Source: JALZMG01 sp963844175
GTDB taxonomy: Bacteria > Actinomycetota > Acidimicrobiia > Acidimicrobiales > Ilumatobacteraceae
Direction of reading: 5' to 3'
NCBI GenBank assembly: GCA_963844175.1
Contig: CAWJNE010000020.1
Location: 62,001-126,000 of the forward strand
DNA: 64,000 bases
Shown piece by piece: positions 51,901 through 59,065 of this stretch (within the stretch, counting starts at the first letter, position 1; each line of letters opens with the position of its first letter). The notes under the pieces were generated by a model. That model was not told the DNA's origin. It saw nothing but the letters and a program-made list of their open reading frames with translations, and searched no databases. Position numbers and translations under genes: made by a program.

Positions 51901-52356
51901 CGCCGTCAAGGCGTTGCCGGTCGAGAGGTTGACCAGCGACGGGGACATCACGAAGTCGTCGAGCGGCGTCCACACGTCGTGATCGACGCCGCTGATGCGC
52001 ACCTTGTCGTACTGCCACGCCCCGCCGTCGGCGGCGGCGGCGTAGGCCCGGTTGCCGTTCGGCCCGACCTCGATGGCCAGGATCCGTCCGCTGATCACCG
52101 GCTGGGTGCGCGCCTGGCCGCGGACGCCGCCGGCCGGACCGATCGGCGTCCAGTTGACCCCGCCGAGCACGGGTGGGGCGTGAGCCTGGACCTCCTCCAC
52201 CAGCGCCCGGGCCGCCGACGCGTTCGACGCGGCGGCGAACTCCTCGCCCTCGGCGACGGCGTGCACGGCGTTGCGCCAGCGGGCGCGGCGGGCCGGGCCG
52301 GTGTCCTGCGCGGCGCGCCGCGGCCGGCGCCCGCCCGATCGATCTAGCGGCGGCAT
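48817..52356 (-). CDS. Giant beta-propeller protein with peptidoglycan-binding-like segment
   Basis: 1179 aa, last gene of the five-gene operon. After an Arg-rich, signal-less N-terminus (PPLDRSGGRRPRRAAQ), residues about 60-870 contain repeated blade-like units with Asp-box motifs typical of sialidase/sortilin-type propellers (VYVSADNGATWNAVP, GVFRSPDGTPGSF, NRIWVSYDWGARWR). Near 960-1020, FDVGSRQAARDAQSRYGL and NVDGIVGPRSWAAT resemble a peptidoglycan-binding PG_binding_1 fold. The C-terminal region is beta-rich, possibly adhesive. ATG with GGGAGA just upstream; starts 10 bases after the preceding stop. No membrane segment. Possibly an exported surface or tail-like component (inferred). Confidence 0.82.
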   Translation of the reverse strand: MPPLDRSGGRRPRRAAQDTGPARRARWRNAVHAVAEGEEFAAASNASAARALVEEVQAHAPPVLGGVNWTPIGPAGGVRGQARTQPVISGRILAIEVGPNGNRAYAAAADGGAWQYDKVRISGVDHDVWTPLDDFVMSPSLVNLSTGNALTASALLVQFGANARADTVFVGTGEPGHLTMRQPQIVPTYLGIGVRVSPGAAGGDRVWHLEANNLRGQAIYRLVQDPDDPAVVWAASSAGLFRRPNPSGPNTAWTQIPAGAGNLLPGGRHISDVVITGSTAGANKRIFAAARGGNVTVPTRSAGVYVSADNGATWNAVPITPNSAANPGRIALAVSNTANQVVYRFDELGRLWRFDGAQFRRVQTLPPQASTVDTQGWWDIAVAVQPATDDTVYIAGSLIWNDEPGPLQPGEWDAAFYRSALTTAGAERRFGYAHGANPDRSPLWIGAGVHPDCHVIAFSRNAAGTALVAGEVWMGCDGGVFRSPDGTPGSFRAVNETLAITQPTYFDQHPTSDAIVVAGTQDNGTVRGDGGAVWRLIRMADGGGVAIDPNNPLRILAQNNGSTLESLLDGGLSGATNARSPILNAGETANMYARLVPSPVAETVSTVLYPTNRIWVSYDWGARWRVLPGNLAPAAASFGRLNGAADMISDVVWSARDRFHVTTGRRVYRYDRTLRHATNRNNDTWQSPPTALALTGLPGAPAVWTITALAVANPAADDIFIGFGGANILQDHVWWFDAAAAPPTWRPTGFGPGMVIAGTPTPFDAPVNAMVVDPANPNDLYVGTDVGVFLGRRAIVAPATTFSWTWTLVSNGLPEATVHDLKVHTPSRRLRASLHGRGVWELDLAATPTRSPDVYLRMNGSDGGRHLPASRAGAHPFQAGRAVDWTMSSDIKVRRTGTATQAPPAYPGAQLRFTTPRTTGANVTRWQAHVRRRGFTIGADPVGRFDVGSRQAARDAQSRYGLVEWDGTRMNVDGIVGPRSWAATTSYPPVPTPMTAAGFVDRAGEDIDQATDVMIADAGPNQVFVQVHNRGHLAVAAGNLRGVLLVAASDNVGTVNQLPAGYAARLRGADATAWLGASGWLFAADGANRYQTNALELNQRRPAILTWNVDFAALGLAAGSFALLVALVSATSVDAGATDNTLQAIERTVRTLIEGAGANAGETKVVARLVRLDAVAAIP

Positions 52357-52366
52357 CTCGTCTCCC

Positions 52367-55300
52367 TCACTCCTCCGTGGCCAGCAGCCGGGCCCAGCCC
52401 TCGTGGGCGACGGCCGGACGCTCGGCCAGGCGGGCGGCCATCGTCGCCGCCAGGATCGGGTCGTCACGCCACGTCGTCGGCGTGTCCCGTCGGGTCCACG
52501 TGTTGCGCAGCCGACCTTCTGGATCATCGGGGAGCGCCGAGATGCGCGGCATCCGGATCTCGACCGGGTCGACGAGCACGGGCCCCACGCGGAACGATGG
52601 CACGATGCGCTGCAGCGCAGCGTCGGTCCAGGAGCGGTTCAGGGCGAGCCCCTTGCGCGGTACGACGCCGCTGGTGGCGTTGATCCCCAGGCCGGCCAGC
52701 ACCAGCACCGTCAGGTCGACGTCCCGACCCGGCCGCAGCGTCAGGTCCGGCTCACCCTGCACGTAGGGCGCCAGGATCGGTTTGGCGGTCAGGTCGTCGC
52801 CGTACTGCCGGGCCACGGTGACCTCGTCGAGGAAGCCGTCCTGTGGTCCACCGTGACGTGCCAGCTCGCGGACGGCGGCGTGCACCGGGTGGAACACCGA
52901 GTAGTCGTCGTCGAGGTAGTAGCCAAGCACCCCGTCGTCGAACCGGCCGAGGGCGCCGAGGCGCACGGTGATCGCCCGCTCGACCATCGCCGCCAACACC
53001 GCTCGCCGTGCTGCGGCGTCGGCCGAGGACAGGGCGTAATCGTCGGTGTCGTCGTAGAGCTCGAGGCCCATCCGCAGCCGGACGACGGCCACGGGCCGTC
53101 CGACCAGCACGCTGACCGGCGACGTCCCGGCCGCTCCGATCGGATCAGTCGACCACAGCGTCGTGTCGATTGCCCGGAGGAGCGCGCCGAGCGGGCTCTC
53201 GTCGGGCGGCGCCGATTCCGCCCGCTCGACGGCGTCGCGCTGCACCACCGCCACCGCCATGCGAGCCAGGTGCACGGACCCGCCGAGGTCGCCCGCCGGC
53301 CCCGCGCCGAGCGGTCCGGGGCGGCCCGGCGCGCCCTCCCACGTCACCGCCGAGCGCAACCCGCGATGGAACAGCTGCCCCAGCGGAGCCCCCGTGGCGT
53401 CGAAGAACTCGAGCGCGTCGTCGGCGTGATCCGGGAGCAGCCAGCCGGCGACCGGGTTGCGCGCCTGGATGGCGGTCGACTCGTCGACGCGTGCCTCGGC
53501 GCCGTCGTCGTTGGCATCGATCAGCCGCATCCGCAGCCGGGCCGGCGTCGTGAACCGTGGCGGCAGGTGGGCCGGCGGCGCCGACCCGGCGGCCACCGGC
53601 CCCGTGATCGGCCCCTGGACCTCCAGCGCGTCGGCGAGTCCGAGGCCGGCGAGGCGAGGCCCCAGGTCGAGCGTGCGCCCGAAGGCATCGACGAGACGCA
53701 GCCGATCGATTCGCAGCCACCCGGCGCGCAGCAGCTCGGGGAGCCGTTCCGGCGAGACGACGGGATCGTCGTCGTCGGGTTGGGCGAAGGCGGCATCGGT
53801 GTCGAACCCGAGGTAGTGGTCGTTGACACCGGTGAGGCTGGTCACCAGCAGGTCGGCGCGAGCGGCCTCGATGGCCAGCCGGGCCAGGTCGTCGGCCTGG
53901 GCATCGGTGAGGATGCCCCGCCCGGCGGCGTCGGCGACCGCCTCCTCGTCGAGCAGCTCGTCGACACCAGCGGCGAACGCCCGGGCTCCCGAGCTGTTGA
54001 GCAGGCTGCGGCCGAGCAACGCGCGGGTGGCCACCGCCGGTTCGTCCACCGGGTCCAGATCGACCTCACCCAGGCGCCAGTCGCCGGCGCGATCGGTCGT
54101 CGCCAGGGCCAGCTCCCACTCGGCGTAGATCGGCACCCACGGCTGGCGCCAGTAGGTGACCCCGACCGGCGACGGCTCCACACCCTCCTTCAGCGAGGCG
54201 TCGAGCAGCTCGCCGACGTCGGCCTCCCGGACCTGCAGGTGCACGGACAGCACCATCTCGGCGCTCAGGCGGTTGCTGACCTGGGTGTTCGTCCACCCCG
54301 CCGACGTCGGCACCATCGACACCAGGTGGCTGATCGCGTTGGGGTCGGTCAACGCCGCCTCGCGGACGAGATCGGCGCACTCCGGTGGGAGGGCGTCGTG
54401 CGTCGGCGGCGCCACCACCTGGCGTCCGACGATGAGGTCGGCGTACCCGCGGACCGGCTGACCGGACAGCCGACAGCCGAGCTGCTCACCGGGGTCGAAG
54501 CGACCGTCGTAGCCGTGGCGCTGCGAGCGGTTGGCACCCCGGACCGCCAGCACCGGTTCGGCCGGCTGGTACCACCTCGGGTTCGGACGCACCACGTCGC
54601 TGAACGTGACGGGCGCGGGAGCCGCGGATGGTGCCGACCTCGCTCCCGCCGGACGCCCGCCACCGACCGGTCCGGCGGGGGCGCGACTGAAGCTCAGATC
54701 GCCGGCCCGCTCGAGTTCGACCAGGGTGGCGTCGAACGCGCCGGACCGATCCTGGGTGAAGGCGATCTGCAGCGTGGCGTCGCGGACTGCGCCGAGATCG
54801 AGGAGGCCGTCGAACTTCGAGCCGCCGATCGCCGGTGGCAGCGGCGGCTCGATCACCGGATCGCGCACGCGCTCGACGATCCCCGGCGTCGGGTCGGGGA
54901 TGCTCGTGAACCCGTGACGGTGGACGGCTTCGTCGTGGGCGACGATCCCGTCTGCGGCGTGGTGGTCACGCAACGTGCCGTACGAGAACGCGTTGACCAG
55001 CCGCTCCTGGACGGCATCCGTCCCGGCCAGCACCCGGGAGATCACGTCGACCCCCGTCGAGCCCAGGGTCAGCGAGACGGCGCCCGCCGACGGGCGCTGG
55101 TCGACGCCACCTCCGCCGACATCGACGCCGAAGATCGTGCCGTGGTAGAGGGTGGCGGTGACCCGCGGCTGGCGCCGGCTCGTCACGAACCGCACCGTGG
55201 GGTCGAGCACGAAGTCGTCGATGCCGAGGACCACCGAGGTCTCACGTTCGGCGGCGACTCGCCCGCCGACCTCGCTGCGGTGGTCAGCGTCACGGGCGAT

Positions 55301-56155
55301 GGGCCGGCCGGTCCCCCGGTCGGGGAGGCCGGCGGAGCGGGCGATCGTCGCCAGGTGCTGGTCGAAGACCTCGAACCGGTCCTCGATCTCGGGCAGCGAG
55401 CTGAGGTCGACGTCCCAGCCGAGCTCGGCCAGCAACGCGGTGAAGGAGCTCGGATCGGTCGGCAGGTGCAGCGGGTCCAGCGCCGCGTCGGCGTACCAGC
55501 CGACCACGACGTAGGCCAACGTCGCCGCCGCACCTCGGAGGTCGGCGAGGTCGTCGTGGAAGGCCAGTCGATCGCGCACGTTGTCGTAGACGCCGGCCCA
55601 TCCGAGGTCGCCGCCGGTCGCCGCGGTGAAGGTGCCGGGCTCGAGCGGGCGATCGCCGGTGGCCGGCGGCGCGGCCGGATCCCACGACTCCAGCGGGACG
55701 GAGCTCGCACGATCCGATTCGACGATCCACGAGCGCGTCGAGCGGACCTTGCCGGCACCGGCCGGGCCGAGCCGGCACACCAGCCAGCGATCGGGCAACG
55801 GGCGGAGGTTGAGGTCGCTCGCCTCGGCACCCGGCGGCGCCGGGCGCGCCGCCGTCAGCCCGTCGGGGACGGCCCAGTGCAGGTGGACGCCGGCGGGCAG
55901 GTCGGGAGCGGCCTCGAACGGCGGGGGCAAGCGGGTGTCGGGAGCGGCGTCGAGCATCCGGCTGCGGATGTCGCCGCGCGCCGCGCCGGCGCCGCCGGAG
56001 GCGGTCACCACGAGCGCCTGGACGTCGACCGGTACCAGCAGCCGCGGAGGACGCGGCAGCGGCGACGCGATGAGGTCCGCCGCCTGCTCGAAGGCCGGCC
56101 CGAGCCGGGACGCGACCGCCCACTCCGTCGATGCCGATCGGGCCAGGTCAACCAT
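52367..56155 (-). CDS. Giant protein of unknown function in the DUF6603-type operon
   Basis: 1262 aa, not assigned to a named domain. Distinct blocks: GVHLHWAVPDGLTAARPAPP with PDRWLVCRLG close to the N-terminus (a pair I recall from uncharacterised proteins in large bacterial gene clusters, not verified), WYADAALDPLHLPTD, WYQPAEPVLAVRG, and GYYLDDDYSVFHPVHAAV near 1110. Largely alpha/beta, no signal peptide, no transmembrane segment, few Cys. ATG overlaps the preceding stop by 8 bases (ATGGTTGA), so it is coupled to it. It is followed by the propeller gene 10 bases later. Role: probably a large structural or enzymatic part of the assembly (inferred). Confidence 0.8.
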   Translation of the reverse strand: MVDLARSASTEWAVASRLGPAFEQAADLIASPLPRPPRLLVPVDVQALVVTASGGAGAARGDIRSRMLDAAPDTRLPPPFEAAPDLPAGVHLHWAVPDGLTAARPAPPGAEASDLNLRPLPDRWLVCRLGPAGAGKVRSTRSWIVESDRASSVPLESWDPAAPPATGDRPLEPGTFTAATGGDLGWAGVYDNVRDRLAFHDDLADLRGAAATLAYVVVGWYADAALDPLHLPTDPSSFTALLAELGWDVDLSSLPEIEDRFEVFDQHLATIARSAGLPDRGTGRPIARDADHRSEVGGRVAAERETSVVLGIDDFVLDPTVRFVTSRRQPRVTATLYHGTIFGVDVGGGGVDQRPSAGAVSLTLGSTGVDVISRVLAGTDAVQERLVNAFSYGTLRDHHAADGIVAHDEAVHRHGFTSIPDPTPGIVERVRDPVIEPPLPPAIGGSKFDGLLDLGAVRDATLQIAFTQDRSGAFDATLVELERAGDLSFSRAPAGPVGGGRPAGARSAPSAAPAPVTFSDVVRPNPRWYQPAEPVLAVRGANRSQRHGYDGRFDPGEQLGCRLSGQPVRGYADLIVGRQVVAPPTHDALPPECADLVREAALTDPNAISHLVSMVPTSAGWTNTQVSNRLSAEMVLSVHLQVREADVGELLDASLKEGVEPSPVGVTYWRQPWVPIYAEWELALATTDRAGDWRLGEVDLDPVDEPAVATRALLGRSLLNSSGARAFAAGVDELLDEEAVADAAGRGILTDAQADDLARLAIEAARADLLVTSLTGVNDHYLGFDTDAAFAQPDDDDPVVSPERLPELLRAGWLRIDRLRLVDAFGRTLDLGPRLAGLGLADALEVQGPITGPVAAGSAPPAHLPPRFTTPARLRMRLIDANDDGAEARVDESTAIQARNPVAGWLLPDHADDALEFFDATGAPLGQLFHRGLRSAVTWEGAPGRPGPLGAGPAGDLGGSVHLARMAVAVVQRDAVERAESAPPDESPLGALLRAIDTTLWSTDPIGAAGTSPVSVLVGRPVAVVRLRMGLELYDDTDDYALSSADAAARRAVLAAMVERAITVRLGALGRFDDGVLGYYLDDDYSVFHPVHAAVRELARHGGPQDGFLDEVTVARQYGDDLTAKPILAPYVQGEPDLTLRPGRDVDLTVLVLAGLGINATSGVVPRKGLALNRSWTDAALQRIVPSFRVGPVLVDPVEIRMPRISALPDDPEGRLRNTWTRRDTPTTWRDDPILAATMAARLAERPAVAHEGWARLLATEE

Positions 56156-57074
56156 CGTCGACCACCAGCCATCCGGCCACCTGGTCCGGCGTGTACAGGG
56201 TGTCGAGCACGTCGAGCAGACCACCGCCGGGCCCGCCGCCCGGGGCGGCCGCACCGAACCGCTGCCGGTACGGGTAGCGCAGCAGCTGGAGCGCCAATTC
56301 GGCCGACGTCAGCGTCGATCCGAGGAGGTCCGGGTGCGTCGCCGTCAGGAGCTCGCGCAGCGCGGTCAGGTGCAGCACGCCGGCCGAGCCCTTGCGGAAC
56401 GGCACCCGATCCGGCTGACGACCGGGGGCTTCCACGCCGGTCGCCGGATCGCGCACCTCGACCCACCACGATCCGGCCGGCTCGGCGTTGCGCGCCGCCC
56501 GCACCCCGAACTGGATCCCCTGCCGCGGCTCCTCGATCTCCATCCGATCGGGGATGTCGTCGAAGATCACGAGCATCACGGCCGGAGCCAGTCGCTCCAT
56601 GCGCATGATCACCAGCGATCGCGTTCCGCGGAAGCCCCGTACGTGCAGGCCCGGCCACCCCGATACTGCACGCGAGCGGAGCAGGAACCCGGCCAGGCTG
56701 GCCGCCGACGTCCCCGTGACCGCGGCGCCGCCGACGCGCTGGTGTCGCTCGGCCTCGTCCACGGCATCGCGCACGGCCTCGTGGCGCTGCTGGACGAGCA
56801 CGCGGTCGCGCGTCCCGTACGTTCCGGCGGCGATCGCCCCGTCGACGGCGGCGTCGGTCCAGTCGCGGTCGATGTGGAAGAACCGGATCGTCTCCGGACG
56901 CAACAGGCCGTCGTCGGCGACGAGGTACTCGAAGGGCATGCCGATCAGCATCCGCAGCCGCCCGAGCCACTCGAGCACCGGTGCCGATGCGTCGTCCACG
57001 GTGGTCGTCGGCACCTGCGTCGCGGCCGTGAACGAGTTGGCCAACGCCATCTCGGATTGGAACACGAACCTCAC
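56148..57074 (-). CDS. Operon protein of unknown function (308 aa)
   Basis: 308 aa, not recognised. It has a folded core without signal peptide or membrane helix (LEWLGRLRMLIGMPFEYLVA, DGLLRPETIRFFHIDRDWTD, GIQFGVRAARN), a Gly/Pro linker and a C-terminal short segment (LLDVLDTLYTPDQVAGWLVV). Start GTG in RBS context GGGAGGTCGGCC; the 28 bp around its start are duplicated 101 bp upstream, at the end of the preceding gene. Its stop overlaps the next gene's start. Middle gene of the tight five-gene operon, so it very likely belongs to the same assembly. Confidence 0.8.
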   Translation of the reverse strand: MRFVFQSEMALANSFTAATQVPTTTVDDASAPVLEWLGRLRMLIGMPFEYLVADDGLLRPETIRFFHIDRDWTDAAVDGAIAAGTYGTRDRVLVQQRHEAVRDAVDEAERHQRVGGAAVTGTSAASLAGFLLRSRAVSGWPGLHVRGFRGTRSLVIMRMERLAPAVMLVIFDDIPDRMEIEEPRQGIQFGVRAARNAEPAGSWWVEVRDPATGVEAPGRQPDRVPFRKGSAGVLHLTALRELLTATHPDLLGSTLTSAELALQLLRYPYRQRFGAAAPGGGPGGGLLDVLDTLYTPDQVAGWLVVDDG

Positions 57075-57088
57075 GGCCGACCTCCCGT
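57061..57088. repeat. 28-bp direct repeat flanking the mini-element, copy 1
   Basis: Identical to 57162-57189. It contains the start codon and ribosome-binding site of the 308-aa gene (minus strand). The two copies flank a 73-bp insert that holds the hairpin at 57105-57154. Confidence 0.92.
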
Positions 57089-57104
57089 GCAGCGGCTGCA
57101 CGCC

Positions 57105-57154
57105 GATTCTGGGCGCAGTTGTCGCCAGCGTGTGGCGAGAACTGCGCCGAGATC
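57105..57154. repeat. Nested palindromic (REP-like) hairpin, copy 3, at an operon junction
   Basis: Arms GCGCAGTT (57113) and AACTGCGC (57140), inner TCGCCA (57122) and TGGCGA (57133), with CTGG and CGAG ends. Same two-tier layout and CTGGGCGC end as the elements at 25334 and 40082. It lies between two 28-bp direct repeats at the 615-aa/308-aa gene boundary. Confidence 0.72.
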
Positions 57155-57161
57155 GTTGGCA

Positions 57162-57189
57162 AACACGAACCTCACGGCCGACCTCCCGT
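57162..57189. repeat. 28-bp direct repeat flanking the mini-element, copy 2
   Basis: Identical to 57061-57088. It contains the stop codon of the 615-aa gene and a decoy ribosome-binding site plus GTG that opens a 34-codon frame ending at 57071. Confidence 0.92.
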
Positions 57190-59019
57190 CAGGCGGACGA
57201 TCACGGGGCCGGCCGTGCCGTCGCGCAGTCCGTTCTCCACGTCGCGGGCGTTGGCGTCGAGGTCGCCGACGAACTGGTCCAGCTCGCCGCGCAGGCTGTC
57301 GAGCGAGAACCCGGCCTCGCGCACCTCGTCGAACGTGTTGATGCCGAGGTCGAGCACGTCGCCGAGGACCGGTTGGGTCACGAGGTCGGTGCCGAGCACC
57401 GAGGCCACCAGCGCGGGCTCCAGCCCGAGCCCCCGAGCGAGCACCGTCGTGTCGTTGGCGCGGATGAGGTCCGCCGCCTCGTGGACGGGGAGGGGCGGCC
57501 CGAGCTCCAGCCGCGGGTCGCCGCCGATCCCACCATCGAGCAGCACGTCGCGGGCCACGACCCGCGGGAAGATCTCGTCGAACGGGACGGCGATCGCCAG
57601 GTCGTCGAGGTACGGGTGGATGACGCCGGACTGGCGGCGGATGACGAGCTCGGCACGCATCCAGTTGCGCAGCGCCCGGAGGAACTGCAGGTCGGACATC
57701 GCCAGCAGCCGCCCGACTTCGAAGGCGGCGGCATAGCTGACGTCCTCGCGCCCGTCCGTGCCGATCCGCCGAGCCTGATCGGCGACGTGGTACGGCTGAC
57801 CCGGCGGCGAGCGGGTGATCTTGGTCGGCGTGAGCGGGCTGCGATACCACGCCCGGCCGAGGTTGCCGCGCCGGTCGGCGTGCTCGACCGAGACGTGCCC
57901 GGTGGGGCTGACCGGCACCACGCGGGCGTGCGGATCGTCGATCGGCGCCGTGCCCAGCAGCCCGACGTCGAGGTGGTTCATGTAGCCGGCGAAGTCACCC
58001 GACTCCTCGGAGCACGTGAACTCCCAATGCGCCAGCACCGGGAATCGCGACGTGACGAACAGCGTCTGGTCGAGTCCGGTCAGCGTGCCGACCACGGCCC
58101 AGTCGATGTCGTGGCGCACGAGGCGCGAAGAGGTGACGCTGAAGACCCCGGAGCTGGATGCGGCGCGACCGGCGCCACCGGCACGATCACCTCGCCGGGC
58201 ATCGTTGGTGAGGAACGGGGCCGTGGGCCGGACCGGGTCGCGGGGGCCCACGGGGCCGCCCGGGCCCACGGGCGGCAGCACCGGGTCGCCGCCGATGACG
58301 ACCCGGATGTCGAGGAGGTCCTGGAGGTCGAGCAGGTCGTCGAACACACCGGGCCGGATGCCACCCTGCTCCACGTCACCCGGCGGCGGGAGCAGGTCGC
58401 GCTGCCCCTCCAGTGAGATCAGGTACGCGGCGTAGGCCTGGCCGGGCTGCGGGAGCCGGTTGGCGATGACCACGGAGACCCAGCCGTCGCCGTCGGCGTA
58501 CTCGGTCTCGACCGGGTCGACCTGTCGGGCGTGCGCCAGCAACTCGGTCTCGGCGGCGGCCGGGAAGGCGTCGTCGATCGTCTTGCGCGGCACCTCGAGG
58601 GCGGCGCACCGGGCGTCGCTCGGGATCCCGGTGGGCACACGCCCCGGCGTGTACGCCTGGGTCACCGGGACGTCGGGCAGGAACGTCGCCTCGCCCTGGC
58701 CGAGCACGACGAGCGCCAGCCACGGCTCGGCCTGGTTCGCCGCCCGGTCCCACGGCAGGGTGCGGCTGCGCAGCACGATCTGGGACAGCCGCCCGGCGAA
58801 CGGACCGTCGGCGTTCGGCGGTGGGAACACGCCGAACACCTCGTTGCCGGGCATCGAGAAGCGGGGGGCGGTGACCTCGAGGTGGTGGGTGCGGGCGGGC
58901 AGCACGTCAGCAGCGACCAGGCCGCCACCGGTCATCTCCTGCCTCGACTCGACGCGGTAGTTGCCCGGTCGGACGTGCGGCCACACGAACGAGTGCAGCG
59001 TCATGCTCGGTCCGGCCAT
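57172..59019 (-). CDS. Operon protein of unknown function (615 aa)
   Basis: 615 aa, not recognised. Contains TLHSFVWPHVRPGNYRVESR at the N-terminus, LEVTAPRFSMPGNEVFGVFP, WVSVVIANRLPQPGQAYAAY, a Gly/Pro/Asp-rich linker (GPGGPVGPRDPVRP) near 270, and a second domain with FVTSRFPVLAHWEFTCSEES. Mixed alpha/beta composition, no signal peptide or membrane segment. ATG chosen because GGGGAGG lies 7 bases upstream. It starts 46 bases after the DUF6603-like gene and originally must have overlapped the 308-aa gene; the junction is now split by the duplicated 28 bp and the hairpin insert. Confidence 0.8.
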   Translation of the reverse strand: MAGPSMTLHSFVWPHVRPGNYRVESRQEMTGGGLVAADVLPARTHHLEVTAPRFSMPGNEVFGVFPPPNADGPFAGRLSQIVLRSRTLPWDRAANQAEPWLALVVLGQGEATFLPDVPVTQAYTPGRVPTGIPSDARCAALEVPRKTIDDAFPAAAETELLAHARQVDPVETEYADGDGWVSVVIANRLPQPGQAYAAYLISLEGQRDLLPPPGDVEQGGIRPGVFDDLLDLQDLLDIRVVIGGDPVLPPVGPGGPVGPRDPVRPTAPFLTNDARRGDRAGGAGRAASSSGVFSVTSSRLVRHDIDWAVVGTLTGLDQTLFVTSRFPVLAHWEFTCSEESGDFAGYMNHLDVGLLGTAPIDDPHARVVPVSPTGHVSVEHADRRGNLGRAWYRSPLTPTKITRSPPGQPYHVADQARRIGTDGREDVSYAAAFEVGRLLAMSDLQFLRALRNWMRAELVIRRQSGVIHPYLDDLAIAVPFDEIFPRVVARDVLLDGGIGGDPRLELGPPLPVHEAADLIRANDTTVLARGLGLEPALVASVLGTDLVTQPVLGDVLDLGINTFDEVREAGFSLDSLRGELDQFVGDLDANARDVENGLRDGTAGPVIVRLTGGRP

Positions 59020-59065
59020 GGTCAGCCTCCCCTCGGCGGCTGCTGCCGCCAACTGTCGAAGGTCG

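Noticed and set aside
52271..56608. Very long plus-strand open frame opposite the 1262-aa gene
   Set aside because: Antisense to a gene with ordered, folded-looking sequence and with overlapping operon junctions; such shadows are expected at this GC content.
57071..57175. 34-codon frame with its own GTG and GGGAGG between the 615-aa and 308-aa genes
   Set aside because: Start and stop both come from the 28-bp duplication and the middle is the hairpin element; likely a by-product of the insertion, though it might be translated.
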